The notes: a model not told the origin generated them from the sequence alone. A stretch of 42,493 nt of DNA from Nocardioides lijunqiniae (GCF_015024225.1 NZ_JACJGM010000040.1:1-42493); one strand, 5' to 3'. Shown: positions 22,720 through 31,223, counted from the first letter of the stretch. A program made the numbers and translations.

Positions 22720-23594
22720 AGTCGGCTCCTCACGAGCTCGTCGGTCAGGTCGGAGCGCACGGTGTCGGCGGAGGCCACGGTGAGCGCGGCGGCGGCGTGC
22801 CCGTAGGCGGCCGCCTCGCCGGGGGACACCCCGCACAGCAGGGCGTGGCAGAACGCCGCGAGCATGGCGTCGCCGGCCCCGGTGACGTCGACGACCTCGC
22901 CCGGCACGGTGGCCAGCTCCAGCTCGCCGTCGGGACCGCTCAGCACCGAGCCCTCCGCGCCGCGCCGCACCCACACCAGCTCGACGCCACGGGCGTGCAG
23001 CACCGAGGCGCTGCCGCCGAGGACGGCCAGCTCGCCGCTGTTGGGCGTGACGCACCACAGCGGCCGCTCACCGACCAGGTGCGCGAGCGCGGCGGCCTTC
23101 GGGACACTGACCGGGTCCAGGACGACCCGCACCCCGGCCTCGGTGGCGGCGGTCCAGGCGGCGGCGAGGGTGTCGGCGCGCAGGTTGCCGTCGAGCACGA
23201 CCAGGTCGGCGCCGGCGAGCAGCGCGCGGTCGAGGTGCTCGGGGCCCAGGGTGGCGGTGGCGGCCATGTCGGAGACGCCGACCGAGAGCTCGCCGCCGGG
23301 CTCGAGGACGGCAAGGTAGGTGCCGGTCGCCCCCGGCACCCGTCGTACGGCGGACACGTCGACGCCGGCCGCGGCGGTGGCGCCGAGCAGGTCGTCGCCG
23401 AACAGGTCCTGGCCCACGGCCGCGACGAGCGCAGTCGGGGTGCCGAGGCGGGCGAGGTTCTCGGCGATGTTGCGACCGACGCCGCCGGGGCTGGTCGCGA
23501 GCGAGCCGGGGTTGCTGGTGCCGGGCACCACCACGGCCGTCGTCCGCGCCTTCAGGTCGAGGTTGGCACCTCCCACCACCACCACCGCCGTCAC
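22716..23594 (-). CDS. psuK: Pseudouridine kinase (PfkB family)
   Basis: The 292-residue PfkB-family kinase opens with 'VVVVGGANLDLKA', has the substrate-binding 'TSPGGVGRNIAENLARLG' (about residues 35-52) and the ATP/catalytic 'DVTGAGDAML' near residue 240 with the catalytic Asp. Its overlap with psuG identifies it as the kinase making pseudouridine 5'-phosphate. The GTG at 23594 lies 7 nt after TAGCCT, a perfect -10. It is divergent from the DrrAB-like exporter with 88 bp between starts. Confidence 0.9.
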   Translation of the reverse strand: MTAVVVVGGANLDLKARTTAVVVPGTSNPGSLATSPGGVGRNIAENLARLGTPTALVAAVGQDLFGDDLLGATAAAGVDVSAVRRVPGATGTYLAVLEPGGELSVGVSDMAATATLGPEHLDRALLAGADLVVLDGNLRADTLAAAWTAATEAGVRVVLDPVSVPKAAALAHLVGERPLWCVTPNSGELAVLGGSASVLHARGVELVWVRRGAEGSVLSGPDGELELATVPGEVVDVTGAGDAMLAAFCHALLCGVSPGEAAAYGHAAAALTVASADTVRSDLTDELVRSRL

Positions 23595-23601
23595 TGGCGT
23601 G

Positions 23602-23607
23602 AGGCTA
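23602..23607 (-). promoter_or_regulatory. -10 box, leaderless psuK promoter
   Basis: TAGCCT on the minus strand is followed by 7 nt and the GTG at 23594. Confidence 0.6.
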
Positions 23608-23682
23608 CCGGCGATGAGTACGGGTGTCGGCGGCGGTCCTTCCCGTCGGCCGCAGGACCACGACAGGAGAGGCGAGGCGAGC

Positions 23683-24675
23683 ATGGGCGAGATGATCCGC
23701 GCGACCGGGCTGGTCAAGCGCTACCAGAAGGTCGAGGCGCTCGCGGGCCTCGACCTGTCGGTGCAGGAGGGCCGGGTGCTCGCGCTGCTCGGGCCCAACG
23801 GCGCCGGCAAGACGACCGCCGTACGCATCCTCTCGACGCTGCTCAAGCCCGACGGCGGCTCGGCGCAGGTCGCGGGCGTCGACGTGGCCGCCGACCCCGA
23901 CGGGGTACGCGCGCGCATCGGCCTCTCGGGCCAGTACGCCGCCGTCGACGAGTACCTCACGGGCTACGAGAACCTCGAGATGGTCGGCCGCCTCTACGGT
24001 CTGGGCAAGCAGCGCTCGCGCGAGCGGGCGCGCGAGCTGCTCGAGCGCTTCGACCTCGCCGGGGCCGGCGACCGCCCGTCCAAGACCTACTCCGGCGGCA
24101 TGCGCCGGCGCCTCGACCTCGCGGGCGCGCTCGTCGCCGAGCCGCCCGTGCTGATCCTCGACGAGCCGACGACCGGGCTCGACGTGCGCAGCCGCCAGCA
24201 GATGTGGGGGGTGATCCGCGAGCTGGTGTCGTCGGGGGCGACCCTGCTGCTGACGACCCAGTACCTCGAGGAGGCCGACCGCCTCGCCGACGAGATCGTG
24301 GTCATCGACCACGGCCGCGCCATCGCCCGCGGCACGGCCGACGAGCTGAAGTCCCAGACCGGCGGGGAGCGCATCGAGGTGGTCCTCACCGACGTCGCCG
24401 ACCGCGTCGCGGCGACCGCCGTGCTCCAGGCGGTGGCGGTCGGCGAGGTCCAGGCCGACGACAACGGCCGCGCGCTGACCGCCGCGGTCGACGGCGGCGC
24501 GCGGGCCCTGAGCGGCGTGCTGGCCCGGTTCGCCGACGACGACATCGACGTCCTCGACATCGGTCTGCGCCGCCCCACGCTCGACGACGTCTTCCTGAGC
24601 CTGACCGGGCGCGCCACCGCCGACGAGGCGTCGGACGCCGCCGCGACCGAGACCACCGAGGAGGTGCCCGCATGA
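23683..24675 (+). CDS. Daunorubicin-resistance-type ABC ATPase (DrrA-like)
   Basis: This 330-residue ATPase carries Walker A 'GPNGAGKTTAV' (about residue 39), Q-loop 'GLSGQYAAVDEYLTGYENL', signature 'YSGGMRRRLDLAGAL' (about 143), Walker B 'VLILDEPTTGLD' and the switch His replaced by Gln in 'LLLTTQYLEEADRLAD', which is usual in the DrrA group. The C-terminal 'RRPTLDDVFLSLTGR' motif is also DrrA-like. It most likely energises export of a hydrophobic compound with the next gene's product. The ATG at 23683 follows a purine-rich GAGAGGCGAGG (23666-23676). It overlaps the permease start by 4 nt (ATGA). Confidence 0.93.
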   Translation: MGEMIRATGLVKRYQKVEALAGLDLSVQEGRVLALLGPNGAGKTTAVRILSTLLKPDGGSAQVAGVDVAADPDGVRARIGLSGQYAAVDEYLTGYENLEMVGRLYGLGKQRSRERARELLERFDLAGAGDRPSKTYSGGMRRRLDLAGALVAEPPVLILDEPTTGLDVRSRQQMWGVIRELVSSGATLLLTTQYLEEADRLADEIVVIDHGRAIARGTADELKSQTGGERIEVVLTDVADRVAATAVLQAVAVGEVQADDNGRALTAAVDGGARALSGVLARFADDDIDVLDIGLRRPTLDDVFLSLTGRATADEASDAAATETTEEVPA

Positions 24676-25481
24676 GCGCCGGACCCGCCCGCGCCGTGAC
24701 CGACGGCTGGATCGTCGCCAAGCGCAACCTGATCAAGATCAAGCGGGTGCCTGAGGTGCTCGTGTTCGTGCTGATCTCGCCGATCATGTTCGTGCTGCTG
24801 TTCGCCTACGTCTTCGGCGGCGCGATCAACCCCGCCGGCTCGGTCGGCTACAAGGAGTTCCTGATCGGCGGGATCTTCGCCCAGACCGTGGTGTTCGGCG
24901 CGACGTTCACCGGCGCCGGGCTGGCCGAGGACATGCAGAAGGGCATCATCGACCGCTTCCGGTCGCTGCCGATGTCGAGCGCCGCGGTCCTGGTCGGCCG
25001 CACGACCTCCGACGTCGTCTACAACATCCTGTCGCTGATCATCATGGCGCTGACGGGGCTGCTGATCGGCTGGCGGATCCGTGAGGGCGTCCTCGACGCG
25101 GCCGCCGGCTTCCTGCTGCTGCTGGTCTTCGCCTACGCGATCAGCTGGGTGATGGCGTGGGTCGGGCTGCTGGTCCCGAGCGTCGAGGTCATCCAGAACG
25201 CCTCGTTCATCGTGATCATGCCGCTGACGTTCGTCTCCAACGCGTTCGTGCCGCTGGAGTCGTTCTCCGGCGCGCTGCGCCACGTCGTCGAGTGGAACCC
25301 CGTCTCCACGCTGACCCAGGCCGCCCGAGAGCTCTTCGGCAACACCGACCCGAGGCTCCCGGTCTCCGACGCGTGGTCGATGCAGCACCCCGCCCTCTAC
25401 ACGCTGCTCTGGGTGGTGCTGATCCTGGCGGTGTTCGTGCCGCTGTCGGTGCGTCAGTACCAGCTCTCCAGCAGTCGCTGA
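24672..25481 (+). CDS. ABC-2 permease (DrrB-like)
   Basis: The 269-residue membrane protein has about six transmembrane helices beginning near residue 30 ('VLVFVLISPIMFVLLFAYVFGG') and ending at about 255. The segment 'AEDMQKGIIDRFRSLPMSSAAVLVGRT' (about 90-116) is the conserved ABC-2/DrrB coupling region, and 'FVSNAFVPLESFSGALRHVVEWNPVSTLTQAARELF' (about 190-225) is strongly DrrB-like. It forms an exporter with the preceding ATPase. No regulator is adjacent on this strand. Confidence 0.93.
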   Translation: MSAGPARAVTDGWIVAKRNLIKIKRVPEVLVFVLISPIMFVLLFAYVFGGAINPAGSVGYKEFLIGGIFAQTVVFGATFTGAGLAEDMQKGIIDRFRSLPMSSAAVLVGRTTSDVVYNILSLIIMALTGLLIGWRIREGVLDAAAGFLLLLVFAYAISWVMAWVGLLVPSVEVIQNASFIVIMPLTFVSNAFVPLESFSGALRHVVEWNPVSTLTQAARELFGNTDPRLPVSDAWSMQHPALYTLLWVVLILAVFVPLSVRQYQLSSSR

Positions 25482-25493
25482 GCGCCACCCGAG

Positions 25494-25514
25494 CGGGTCG
25501 CCCGCGGCGGGCGC
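25494..25514. terminator. Overlapping hairpins between convergent genes
   Basis: GCGGG-TCG-CCCGC (25494-25506) and CGCCCG-CGG-CGGGCG (25500-25514) are alternative short stems in the 37-nt gap between the permease and the DUF1801 gene, and could end transcription in either direction. Confidence 0.4.
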
Positions 25515-25518
25515 GGCG

Positions 25519-25869
25519 TCAGGCGCGCCCCAGGGCCCGCAGCGTCCGGCGTACGAGCTGCTCGTCGAGGCCGGCCAGCGGGAAGCGCAGCGTCCCCTTG
25601 CCCGAGGAGTACGGCGCGAGGTCCAGCACCAGCCCCGGGTCGTCGGCGGGGGCGGGCGGCTCGGGATAGACGGAGACGAAGCGCCGCCAGCCCGCGAGGT
25701 GCAGCACCGCCGCGTCCCCGCGCCGGAAGGTCGGCATGTTGTAGGCGATCGTCTCGCTCAGCCCGGGGATCTCCTCGTGCACCCACGCGCGTACCTGCCG
25801 CACCGCGGCGGCCGGGCGCTCGTCGAGGTCGGCGAGGTAGGCGTCCACGTCGGCGTACTTCTGGGCCAT
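25519..25869 (-). CDS. DUF1801 (YdhG/frataxin-like) protein
   Basis: The 116-residue protein belongs to the DUF1801/YdhG family, whose fold resembles frataxin-like iron-binding proteins; some members are called intracellular iron chaperones. Typical are 'VDAYLADLDERPAAAVRQVRAWVHEEIPGLSETIAYNMPTFRRG' (about residues 8-51), 'FVSVYPEP' and 'SSGKGTLRFPLAGLDEQLVRRTLRA' at the end. The ATG at 25869 lies 6 nt after TAGCGT, a perfect -10. Confidence 0.9.
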   Translation of the reverse strand: MAQKYADVDAYLADLDERPAAAVRQVRAWVHEEIPGLSETIAYNMPTFRRGDAAVLHLAGWRRFVSVYPEPPAPADDPGLVLDLAPYSSGKGTLRFPLAGLDEQLVRRTLRALGRA

Positions 25870-25875
25870 GGCTGC

Positions 25876-25881
25876 ACGCTA
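25876..25881 (-). promoter_or_regulatory. -10 box, leaderless DUF1801 promoter
   Basis: TAGCGT on the minus strand is followed by 6 nt and the ATG at 25869. Confidence 0.6.
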
Positions 25882-25905
25882 GCCCTCGGCGACGGTTCCT
25901 GGCGG

Positions 25906-27210
25906 TCAGCGAGCGGGCAGGGTCGCCGGCTGGTCGTCGAAGAGGCGGACCGGCAGTGCGTCGACGCCGTAGACCGCGGAGAGCTTGCGGAAGTCCAGCT
26001 CGGCTGGGTCGGCGGTGATGGCGAGGTCGGGGAAGCGACGGGCCAGGCCGCGCAGGGCGATCCGCAGCTCCATCCGCGCCAGCTCGGCGCCGACGCAGCG
26101 GTGGATGCCGTGGCCGAAGGCGAGGTGTCGGGTGGTGGGTCGGTGCGGGTCGAACCTGTCGGGGTCCGGGGTGAACGCCGGGTCGCGGTTGGCGCCGAGC
26201 AGCGAGATGCCGAGCACGTCGCCCGCCTTGATCTGCGCGCCGGCGATCTCCATGTCGTCGCGGGCGAACCGCACGAACGCGAGCTGGACCACCGTGAGGT
26301 GGCGCAGCAGCTCCTCGACGACGCGGTCGACGGCCGCGGCGTCGTCGCCGGCCATCAGGGCCATCGCCTCGGGGTGCTGGGCGAGGAGGTAGGTGCCGAG
26401 GGCGAGCATGCTCGCGGAGGTCTCGTAGCCGCCGAGGAACACCCCGTCGGCGAGGCCGCCGAGGGTGACGTCGTCGAGCTCGTCGCCGTGGTCGCGCAGC
26501 AGCGCGCCGATGAGCCCGTCGCCGGGGTCGAGCCGCTGCTTGGCGACCGACCCGATCAGGAACTCCCGGGTGTGGGCGGCGGCACCGAACACGCCGACGC
26601 CTCCCTGGGAGAGGTCGAAGCGGGCGGCGCCCAGGGAGTGGAAGCGCGCGCGGTCGTCGACCGGCAGGTCGAGGAGCTCGCAGATCACCTCGAACGGGAT
26701 AGGGAACGCGAACTGGTCGACCAGGTCGACGTCGGGGCCCTGCTCGGCCATCGCGTCGAGCCGGGCGTCGACGATCCGCTCGATGACCGGCTCGAGGCGG
26801 GCCAGTCGGCGCATGGTGAACTCGGGAGTGAGGTAGCGCCGCAGGGCGGTGTGGGCCGGCGGGTCGGTCATCCCCAGCCCGCCGATCTGCTCGGAGTCGT
26901 CGCGACCCTCCTGGGACACGAACTGACCCAGGTCGTTGGACAGGGCCGCGCCGTTGGCGAGCAGCGCTCGCGCCTCGTCGTACCCGCTGACCAGCCAGAT
27001 GCCCTTGCCGAACATCTCGGCGATCCGCTTCACCGGCGCCTCGGCGCGGACCTGCGCCATCTCCGGCAGCGGGTCGAGCACGTCGCGCTTGAGCGGCATG
27101 GTGGTCGAGTCGGGCAGGAACCGCAGCTTGCGCAGGTCGATGCCCTTGCGCGTCGACCGGGCCAGGAGGCGCGTCGCCACCCGTCGCTTCACGGTGCTGA
27201 GGATCCCCAT
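25906..27210 (-). CDS. Cytochrome P450
   Basis: This 434-residue soluble P450 has the I-helix 'FLGGYETSAS' (Gly261, Glu263, Thr264), the ExxR pair Glu300/Arg303 in 'EELLRHLT', and the haem-binding 'FGHGIHRCVGAELARMEL' with Cys372. The N-terminus 'GMTDPPAHTALRRYLTPEFT' (about 113-132) is the usual C-helix region. Bacterial class I P450s take electrons from ferredoxin; no ferredoxin or reductase gene is adjacent. The substrate is unknown. The ATG at 27210 is chosen over longer frames (open to 27462) because the added residues are unlike P450s; GAACTT 6 nt before it is a weak -10. Confidence 0.93.
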   Translation of the reverse strand: MGILSTVKRRVATRLLARSTRKGIDLRKLRFLPDSTTMPLKRDVLDPLPEMAQVRAEAPVKRIAEMFGKGIWLVSGYDEARALLANGAALSNDLGQFVSQEGRDDSEQIGGLGMTDPPAHTALRRYLTPEFTMRRLARLEPVIERIVDARLDAMAEQGPDVDLVDQFAFPIPFEVICELLDLPVDDRARFHSLGAARFDLSQGGVGVFGAAAHTREFLIGSVAKQRLDPGDGLIGALLRDHGDELDDVTLGGLADGVFLGGYETSASMLALGTYLLAQHPEAMALMAGDDAAAVDRVVEELLRHLTVVQLAFVRFARDDMEIAGAQIKAGDVLGISLLGANRDPAFTPDPDRFDPHRPTTRHLAFGHGIHRCVGAELARMELRIALRGLARRFPDLAITADPAELDFRKLSAVYGVDALPVRLFDDQPATLPAR

Positions 27211-27321
27211 GGGTACAAGTTCACCAGAAAGTGGGCGCGCCCGTGCATCAGGCATGACCCTGGGCGTGCCCCGGTACCCCGTCGAGCGGTCCTCGCGCCC
27301 CCTGAGGTCGCCACCCCGACG

Positions 27322-27327
27322 TACCGT
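27322..27327 (+). promoter_or_regulatory. -10 box, leaderless DUF427 promoter
   Basis: TACCGT is followed by 6 nt and the ATG at 27334. The GGAGG at 27328-27332 is too close to that ATG to act as a ribosome-binding site, which supports the leaderless reading. Confidence 0.6.
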
Positions 27328-27333
27328 GGAGGC

Positions 27334-27615
27334 ATGCGAGCCATGTGGAACGAGAAGGTCATCGCCGAGAGCGACGACACCGTCGTCGTCGAGGGCAACC
27401 ACTACTTCCCCGCCGACGCGGTCGACGCCGCGGTGCTGCGCCCGTCGGAGACGCAGTCGCACTGCCCGTGGAAGGGCGAGGCGTCCTACTACAGCCTGGA
27501 GGTCGACGGGAAGGTCAACACCGACGCCGCGTGGTACTACCCCACGCCGTCGGAGGCCGCCGCCGAGATCCAGGACCGCATCGCCTTCTGGAAGGGCGTC
27601 ACCGTCTCCGAGTGA
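27334..27615 (+). CDS. DUF427 domain protein, short form
   Basis: The 93-residue protein is a minimal DUF427 domain: 'WNEKVIAESDDTVVVEGNHYFPADAV' (about residues 5-30), 'SETQSHCPWKGEASYYSLEVDGK' (about 38-60) and 'DAAWYYPTPSEAAAEIQDRIAFWKGV'. It is the second DUF427 gene in the window. An in-frame ATG at 27343 is an alternative start, three codons later, with GGAGG at a more normal distance. Its end overlaps the end of the convergent frameshifted gene by 17 nt. Confidence 0.92.
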   Translation: MRAMWNEKVIAESDDTVVVEGNHYFPADAVDAAVLRPSETQSHCPWKGEASYYSLEVDGKVNTDAAWYYPTPSEAAAEIQDRIAFWKGVTVSE

Positions 27616-28626
27616 CCTCCTCGGGCACGTCGAGCAGCGCGGCGTCCGCCGCCGCGCGGCCCGCGACCCAGCCCTCGGCGTCGGCCCAGGCCGGCGGCTG
27701 CGCGCGCGACGGCAGCACCTGCTGCAGGGCCAGCGGAGCGAGCCGCTGCTCGATCTGGCGGCAGTAGGACATCAGGAACGACAGGTCGAACCTCGTGCGG
27801 GTGACACCGCGCTCGGTGGTGCCGCGCTCGCGCAGCGCCCTCGCCGCGGTCGCCTGAGCGAGGTCGCCAGGTCCTCGGCGGCATCGAGGTCGCGTGGGTC
27901 GCCGATGACGGCACAGCACCCCAGCGACTCGCTGCCCACCGCGTCGCACCCGAAGGCGTCGGCCACTGCGGTCACGAGATCGACCTTGGCCCCGACGGCG
28001 GGTGGCTCGAGCCAGAGCAGGCGATGGCGGCAGGACGCCGTGACGTCCCACCGGTCGTCCAGTGGAGGCAGGGACGACAGCAGCGCGGCCACCTGCAGCA
28101 CGACCTGCATCCCATAGACCGTGCCGGGGGTCGTCCGCTCAGGCAGGACCGGGCCCGGCGTCGCGCCTTCCGTGGCCAGCCGGGCCGAGCGGCGCCGTAC
28201 GAGGAGCAGGGCGGCGTCGTCGAGGCAGCTCAGAGCGCCCGGAGCCGCCCGGCGTCGCACGAGCTCGACGACGTCGTGCTCGTGCCACCCCTGGTCGAGC
28301 GCCAGGCCCACCAGGGTCAGCACCAGGAGGTCGGCGGCGTCGGCGACGAAGTCCGCCGGGACCGGCCGCAGCTCGCAGAGCACCGACCGCGCCTGCTCAC
28401 GCAGGTGGGCCGTGTCGTCGAGCCGGTCCCACGCGGTCGCGGCGGCCCGGAAGATCAGCGACGCGACCGCGACCGGGGCCTCATCCTCCGGCTCCGACAG
28501 GTTCGGCGGTTGGACCTGCGTCCCCGCGACCGGGGCGACGGACCGTGACGGGCGCCCTCGCGACGGTCCCTGCGGAGGTCGCCGGCGCTCGCGGGCCTGA
28601 CGTCGGCGTCTGCTGTTGGCTCCCAT
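27599..28626 (-). pseudogene. Frameshifted gene resembling DUF2786-type actinobacterial proteins
   Basis: From the ATG at 28626 one frame runs through a basic N-terminus and a helical body to 'AEDLATSL' (about residue 255), then degrades into Arg/Ser-rich nonsense ending at 27772. The adjacent frame continues sensibly from about 27860 with 'QATAARALRERG ... FDLSFLMSYCRQIEQRLAPLALQQVLP' and stops at 27599. Adding one C in 'CTC(C)AGGCG' at about 27854-27862 would join the halves into one protein of about 342 residues. The joined C-terminus ('...LDAAEDLATSLxQATAA...RSFLxxYCRQIEQRL') resembles the C-terminal region of DUF2786-containing actinobacterial proteins, though I do not see the DUF2786 domain itself. 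A sequencing error cannot be excluded. Confidence 0.7.
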
Positions 28627-28702
28627 CGCCCCAGGATGCGCCGGTTCGCGACGTCGTGGGATCTCTCTCCACAGGCCCTCGTCCGGTCACCCGGCACGGC
28701 CC

Positions 28703-29125
28703 TCAGCCAGGGGCGATCTCGGGGCGGTCGACCAGGGCGACCAGCCGGCGCGGAGCCTGCACGCAGTAGCTGTCGGTGAGGAGCTCGGCGACCTCGTCCC
28801 AGTCGGTGTCGCCGTCGATCAGCAACCCGGCGGCGGTGGGCCACCAGTCGGGGCGGAAGTACGGCGGACCGAGGTGGCCCAGCGTGGCCGCCTCGTCGGA
28901 CTCGGCGCGGAACACCAGCACCAGGGCGGGTCCGTCGGTGCCGGCGGCGCGGGCGTAGCCCTCGGGCCGGCCGTCACGCACCAGGCAGACGTGCGCGAAG
29001 GTGCGCCGCCGTACGCGCCACCGGACCCCGACCCACGCGTCCTCCTCGTGGGCCTCCGGCAGCGCCAGGCAGATCTCTCCCAGCCGCCGCACCGCGGCCG
29101 CGAGCGCCTCGTCGTCCTCGCTCAT
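28703..29125 (-). CDS. MmcQ/YjbR family protein
   Basis: The 140-residue protein is a YjbR/MmcQ-type (DUF419) protein with a CyaY-like fold of unclear function, often annotated as DNA-binding. Recognisable are 'LGEICLALPEAHEEDAWVGVRWRVRRRTFAHVCL' (about residues 15-48), 'LGHLGPPYFRPDWW' (about 88-101) and 'DWDEVAELLTDSYCVQAPRRLVALV'. The ATG at 29125 is 6 nt after TACGGT, a perfect -10. Confidence 0.9.
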   Translation of the reverse strand: MSEDDEALAAAVRRLGEICLALPEAHEEDAWVGVRWRVRRRTFAHVCLVRDGRPEGYARAAGTDGPALVLVFRAESDEAATLGHLGPPYFRPDWWPTAAGLLIDGDTDWDEVAELLTDSYCVQAPRRLVALVDRPEIAPG

Positions 29126-29131
29126 GGCGCG

Positions 29132-29137
29132 ACCGTA
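29132..29137 (-). promoter_or_regulatory. -10 box, leaderless YjbR promoter
   Basis: TACGGT on the minus strand is followed by 6 nt and the ATG at 29125. Confidence 0.6.
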
Positions 29138-29193
29138 TCCCCGACCGCCGACCGTTTGCGGGCGCCGGCTCCGGGTAGTACGGAGCGCGGGGC

Positions 29194-30078
29194 TCAGTCG
29201 GCGTCGAGGCGGGAGAGCTCCTCGGGGGTGAGCTGGAGGTCGGCGGCGGCGGCGGAGTCGGTGATCGACTGCGGGCGCTTGGCGCCGGGGATCGGGATCA
29301 CGACCGGGGACTGGGCGAGCTCCCAGGCCAGCGCCACCTGCTGGGCGCTGACGCCGTGGGCCTGGGCGATCTCGGCGAAGGCCGGGTGCTTGTCGGCCAG
29401 CTCCTTGGCGTCGCCCAGGCCGCCCAGCGGGCTCCAGGGCAGGAACGCCAGGCCGAGCTCCTCGCAGACGTCGATCTCGGGGCGGCTGCTGCGGAACGCC
29501 GGGGAGAACTGGTTCTGCACGCTCACCAGCGCGTCGCCGAGCACGGCGTGCGCCGCGCGGATCTGCGCGGGGTCGGCGTTGGACAGCCCGACCCAGCGCA
29601 CCTTGCCGGAGTCGGCGATCTCCTTGAGCGTGCCGATGACCTCCTCGTAGGGGACCTTCGGGTCGGGCCGGTGGTGCTGCCACAGCGCGATCTGCTCGAC
29701 GCCGAGGCGCTCGAGGCTGGCGTCGACGGCCTCGTGGAGGTGGGAGGCGGAGCTGTCGGTGTCCCAGCCGCCGCCGTCGGTGCGGACGTGACCGCCCTTG
29801 GTGGCCAGGACGACGTGCTCGCGCACGCCGAGCTCGTCGAGCAGGCCGGCGACCAGCCGCTCGTTGGCGCCCTGCGCCCCCTCGCCGAGCTCGTCGCCGT
29901 TGCCGTAGGCGTCGGCGGTGTCGAAGAGGGTGACGCCGGCGTCGAGCGCCGCGCGCACGGTGGCGGCGAGCTGCTCGCGCGGCTGGGTGCCGCTCTGGTC
30001 GAAGGTCATGAGGCCGAGGCCGATGGCTCCGACCTCGATGCGTCCGGTGGTCTGGTGTCCGAGGTGTCGTGTCTGCAC
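29194..30078 (-). CDS. Aldo/keto reductase
   Basis: The 294-residue TIM-barrel NADPH-dependent oxidoreductase has the four catalytic residues in their usual places: Asp and Tyr in 'LFDTADAYGNG' (about residues 51-61), Lys in 'VLATKGGHV' (about 90-98) and His in 'LWQHHRPDP' (about 137-145). 'VGLSNADPAQI' and the C-terminal NADPH-binding 'VIPIPGAKRPQSITDS' are also typical. The substrate is unknown. The GTG at 30078 is 7 nt after TAGGGT, whose first three bases are the stop codon of the upstream gene. Confidence 0.94.
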   Translation of the reverse strand: MQTRHLGHQTTGRIEVGAIGLGLMTFDQSGTQPREQLAATVRAALDAGVTLFDTADAYGNGDELGEGAQGANERLVAGLLDELGVREHVVLATKGGHVRTDGGGWDTDSSASHLHEAVDASLERLGVEQIALWQHHRPDPKVPYEEVIGTLKEIADSGKVRWVGLSNADPAQIRAAHAVLGDALVSVQNQFSPAFRSSRPEIDVCEELGLAFLPWSPLGGLGDAKELADKHPAFAEIAQAHGVSAQQVALAWELAQSPVVIPIPGAKRPQSITDSAAAADLQLTPEELSRLDAD

Positions 30079-30085
30079 CCCTCCG

Positions 30086-30091
30086 ACCCTA
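30086..30091 (-). promoter_or_regulatory. -10 box overlapping the upstream stop codon
   Basis: TAGGGT on the minus strand is followed by 7 nt and the GTG at 30078. Its TAG is the stop codon of the saccharopine-dehydrogenase-like gene, so this promoter sits at the very end of that gene. Confidence 0.6.
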
Positions 30092-31078
30092 CGGAACGGC
30101 TCCGAACGCCGTCGACAGCTCCATCCGGGACAGCGGCAGACGGCGCAGCAGCCCGACCGGGTCGGGCAGCTCGCCGGGCGCGCGGGCCCCCGGTGGCAGG
30201 GCCCCGGCCAGCAGGGCGAGCGCGACCTCGGCGACCAGCGGCCCGGTGACGGCGTAGAAGTCGTCGCCCGCGACCTCCGCCGTGCGCTCCTCTGCGCCGC
30301 GGCGGGCGACGACGCGCAGGGCGTAGGGGTCGCCCCCCTCGCGGGCCCGGACCCGCTCGTCGGGAGTGAGGTCGCGCGCCGCCTCGAGGTCCTCGATCGC
30401 GGAGGCGTTGACGGTGCTCTGCAGGCTGCGGACCGGCAGGTGGCGGGAGACCAGCAGCGGCTCGGAGAGGCGCAGCTCGACCCGTCCGGGTGCGGTCGTC
30501 GCGGGCGTCGTGACCAGGAGACCGTCCTGGAGGTGGAGGCGGTCGCCGGGGTTGCGGTCGCCGGTGGCGAGGGTGCCGTCGGTGGGGTGCCAGCCGGCCA
30601 GCTCGACCTCGACGTCGACGTGGTCCCAGGGCGCGCCGTCGTCCGGTCCGAGGAGGGCGGTGAGGACCAGGTCGCCCAGCGCCCCGAAGAACCCGACGCC
30701 GGGCATGACCACCACCCCGGCGCGCTCTGCCGGCCCGGCCCACGCGTGCAGCAGCGCGAGCGTGCTGGGCTGCTCGGCCGCGATGTCGACGTAGTGGGCG
30801 CCGGCCGCCAGCGCGGCGCGGGCCAGCGGCAGCGCGGTGTCGGCGAACGGGCCCGCGCAGTTGACCACCAGCCCGACGCCGGCGAGGTCGGGCACCGCCT
30901 CGACCGCGAACGCCCGGGACTCCCGCCCCTGTGAGCCCGGCATGCTGGCGAGCCGGTCGGCGTCGCGGCCGGCGAGCACCGGCACCAGGCCGCGCTCGAC
31001 CAGCGCGGCCACGACCGCCCGCCCGGTGTGGCCGGTGGCGCCGTAGACCAGCACGGGCAGGGACGCGTCCGTCGTCAT
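30089..31078 (-). CDS. Saccharopine dehydrogenase-like oxidoreductase
   Basis: This 329-residue Rossmann-fold protein has the NAD(P)-binding 'VLVYGATGHTGRAVVAALVERG' at residues about 9-30, then 'VVNCAGPFADTALPLARAALAAGAHYVDIAAEQ' (about 71-103), the pattern of saccharopine-dehydrogenase-like and trans-acting enoyl-reductase-like proteins in actinobacteria. It is shorter than true saccharopine reductases and its substrate is unknown. The ATG at 31078 is chosen over 31102; TAGACC 7 nt before it is a one-mismatch -10. Confidence 0.88.
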   Translation of the reverse strand: MTTDASLPVLVYGATGHTGRAVVAALVERGLVPVLAGRDADRLASMPGSQGRESRAFAVEAVPDLAGVGLVVNCAGPFADTALPLARAALAAGAHYVDIAAEQPSTLALLHAWAGPAERAGVVVMPGVGFFGALGDLVLTALLGPDDGAPWDHVDVEVELAGWHPTDGTLATGDRNPGDRLHLQDGLLVTTPATTAPGRVELRLSEPLLVSRHLPVRSLQSTVNASAIEDLEAARDLTPDERVRAREGGDPYALRVVARRGAEERTAEVAGDDFYAVTGPLVAEVALALLAGALPPGARAPGELPDPVGLLRRLPLSRMELSTAFGAVP

Positions 31079-31223
31079 GGGCCTCGGTCTACCCGACGCC
31101 ACCGACAGGGCAGGGGCGGCCTGGGGAGCTGACGGCGACGGCGGGCCTCGTCGCGGCAGCCGTGGCGGGCTCGCAGCCGTGGTGGCCCGGCGGAGGGAGC
31201 AGGCGAGCGGCGTCTGACGTCGG

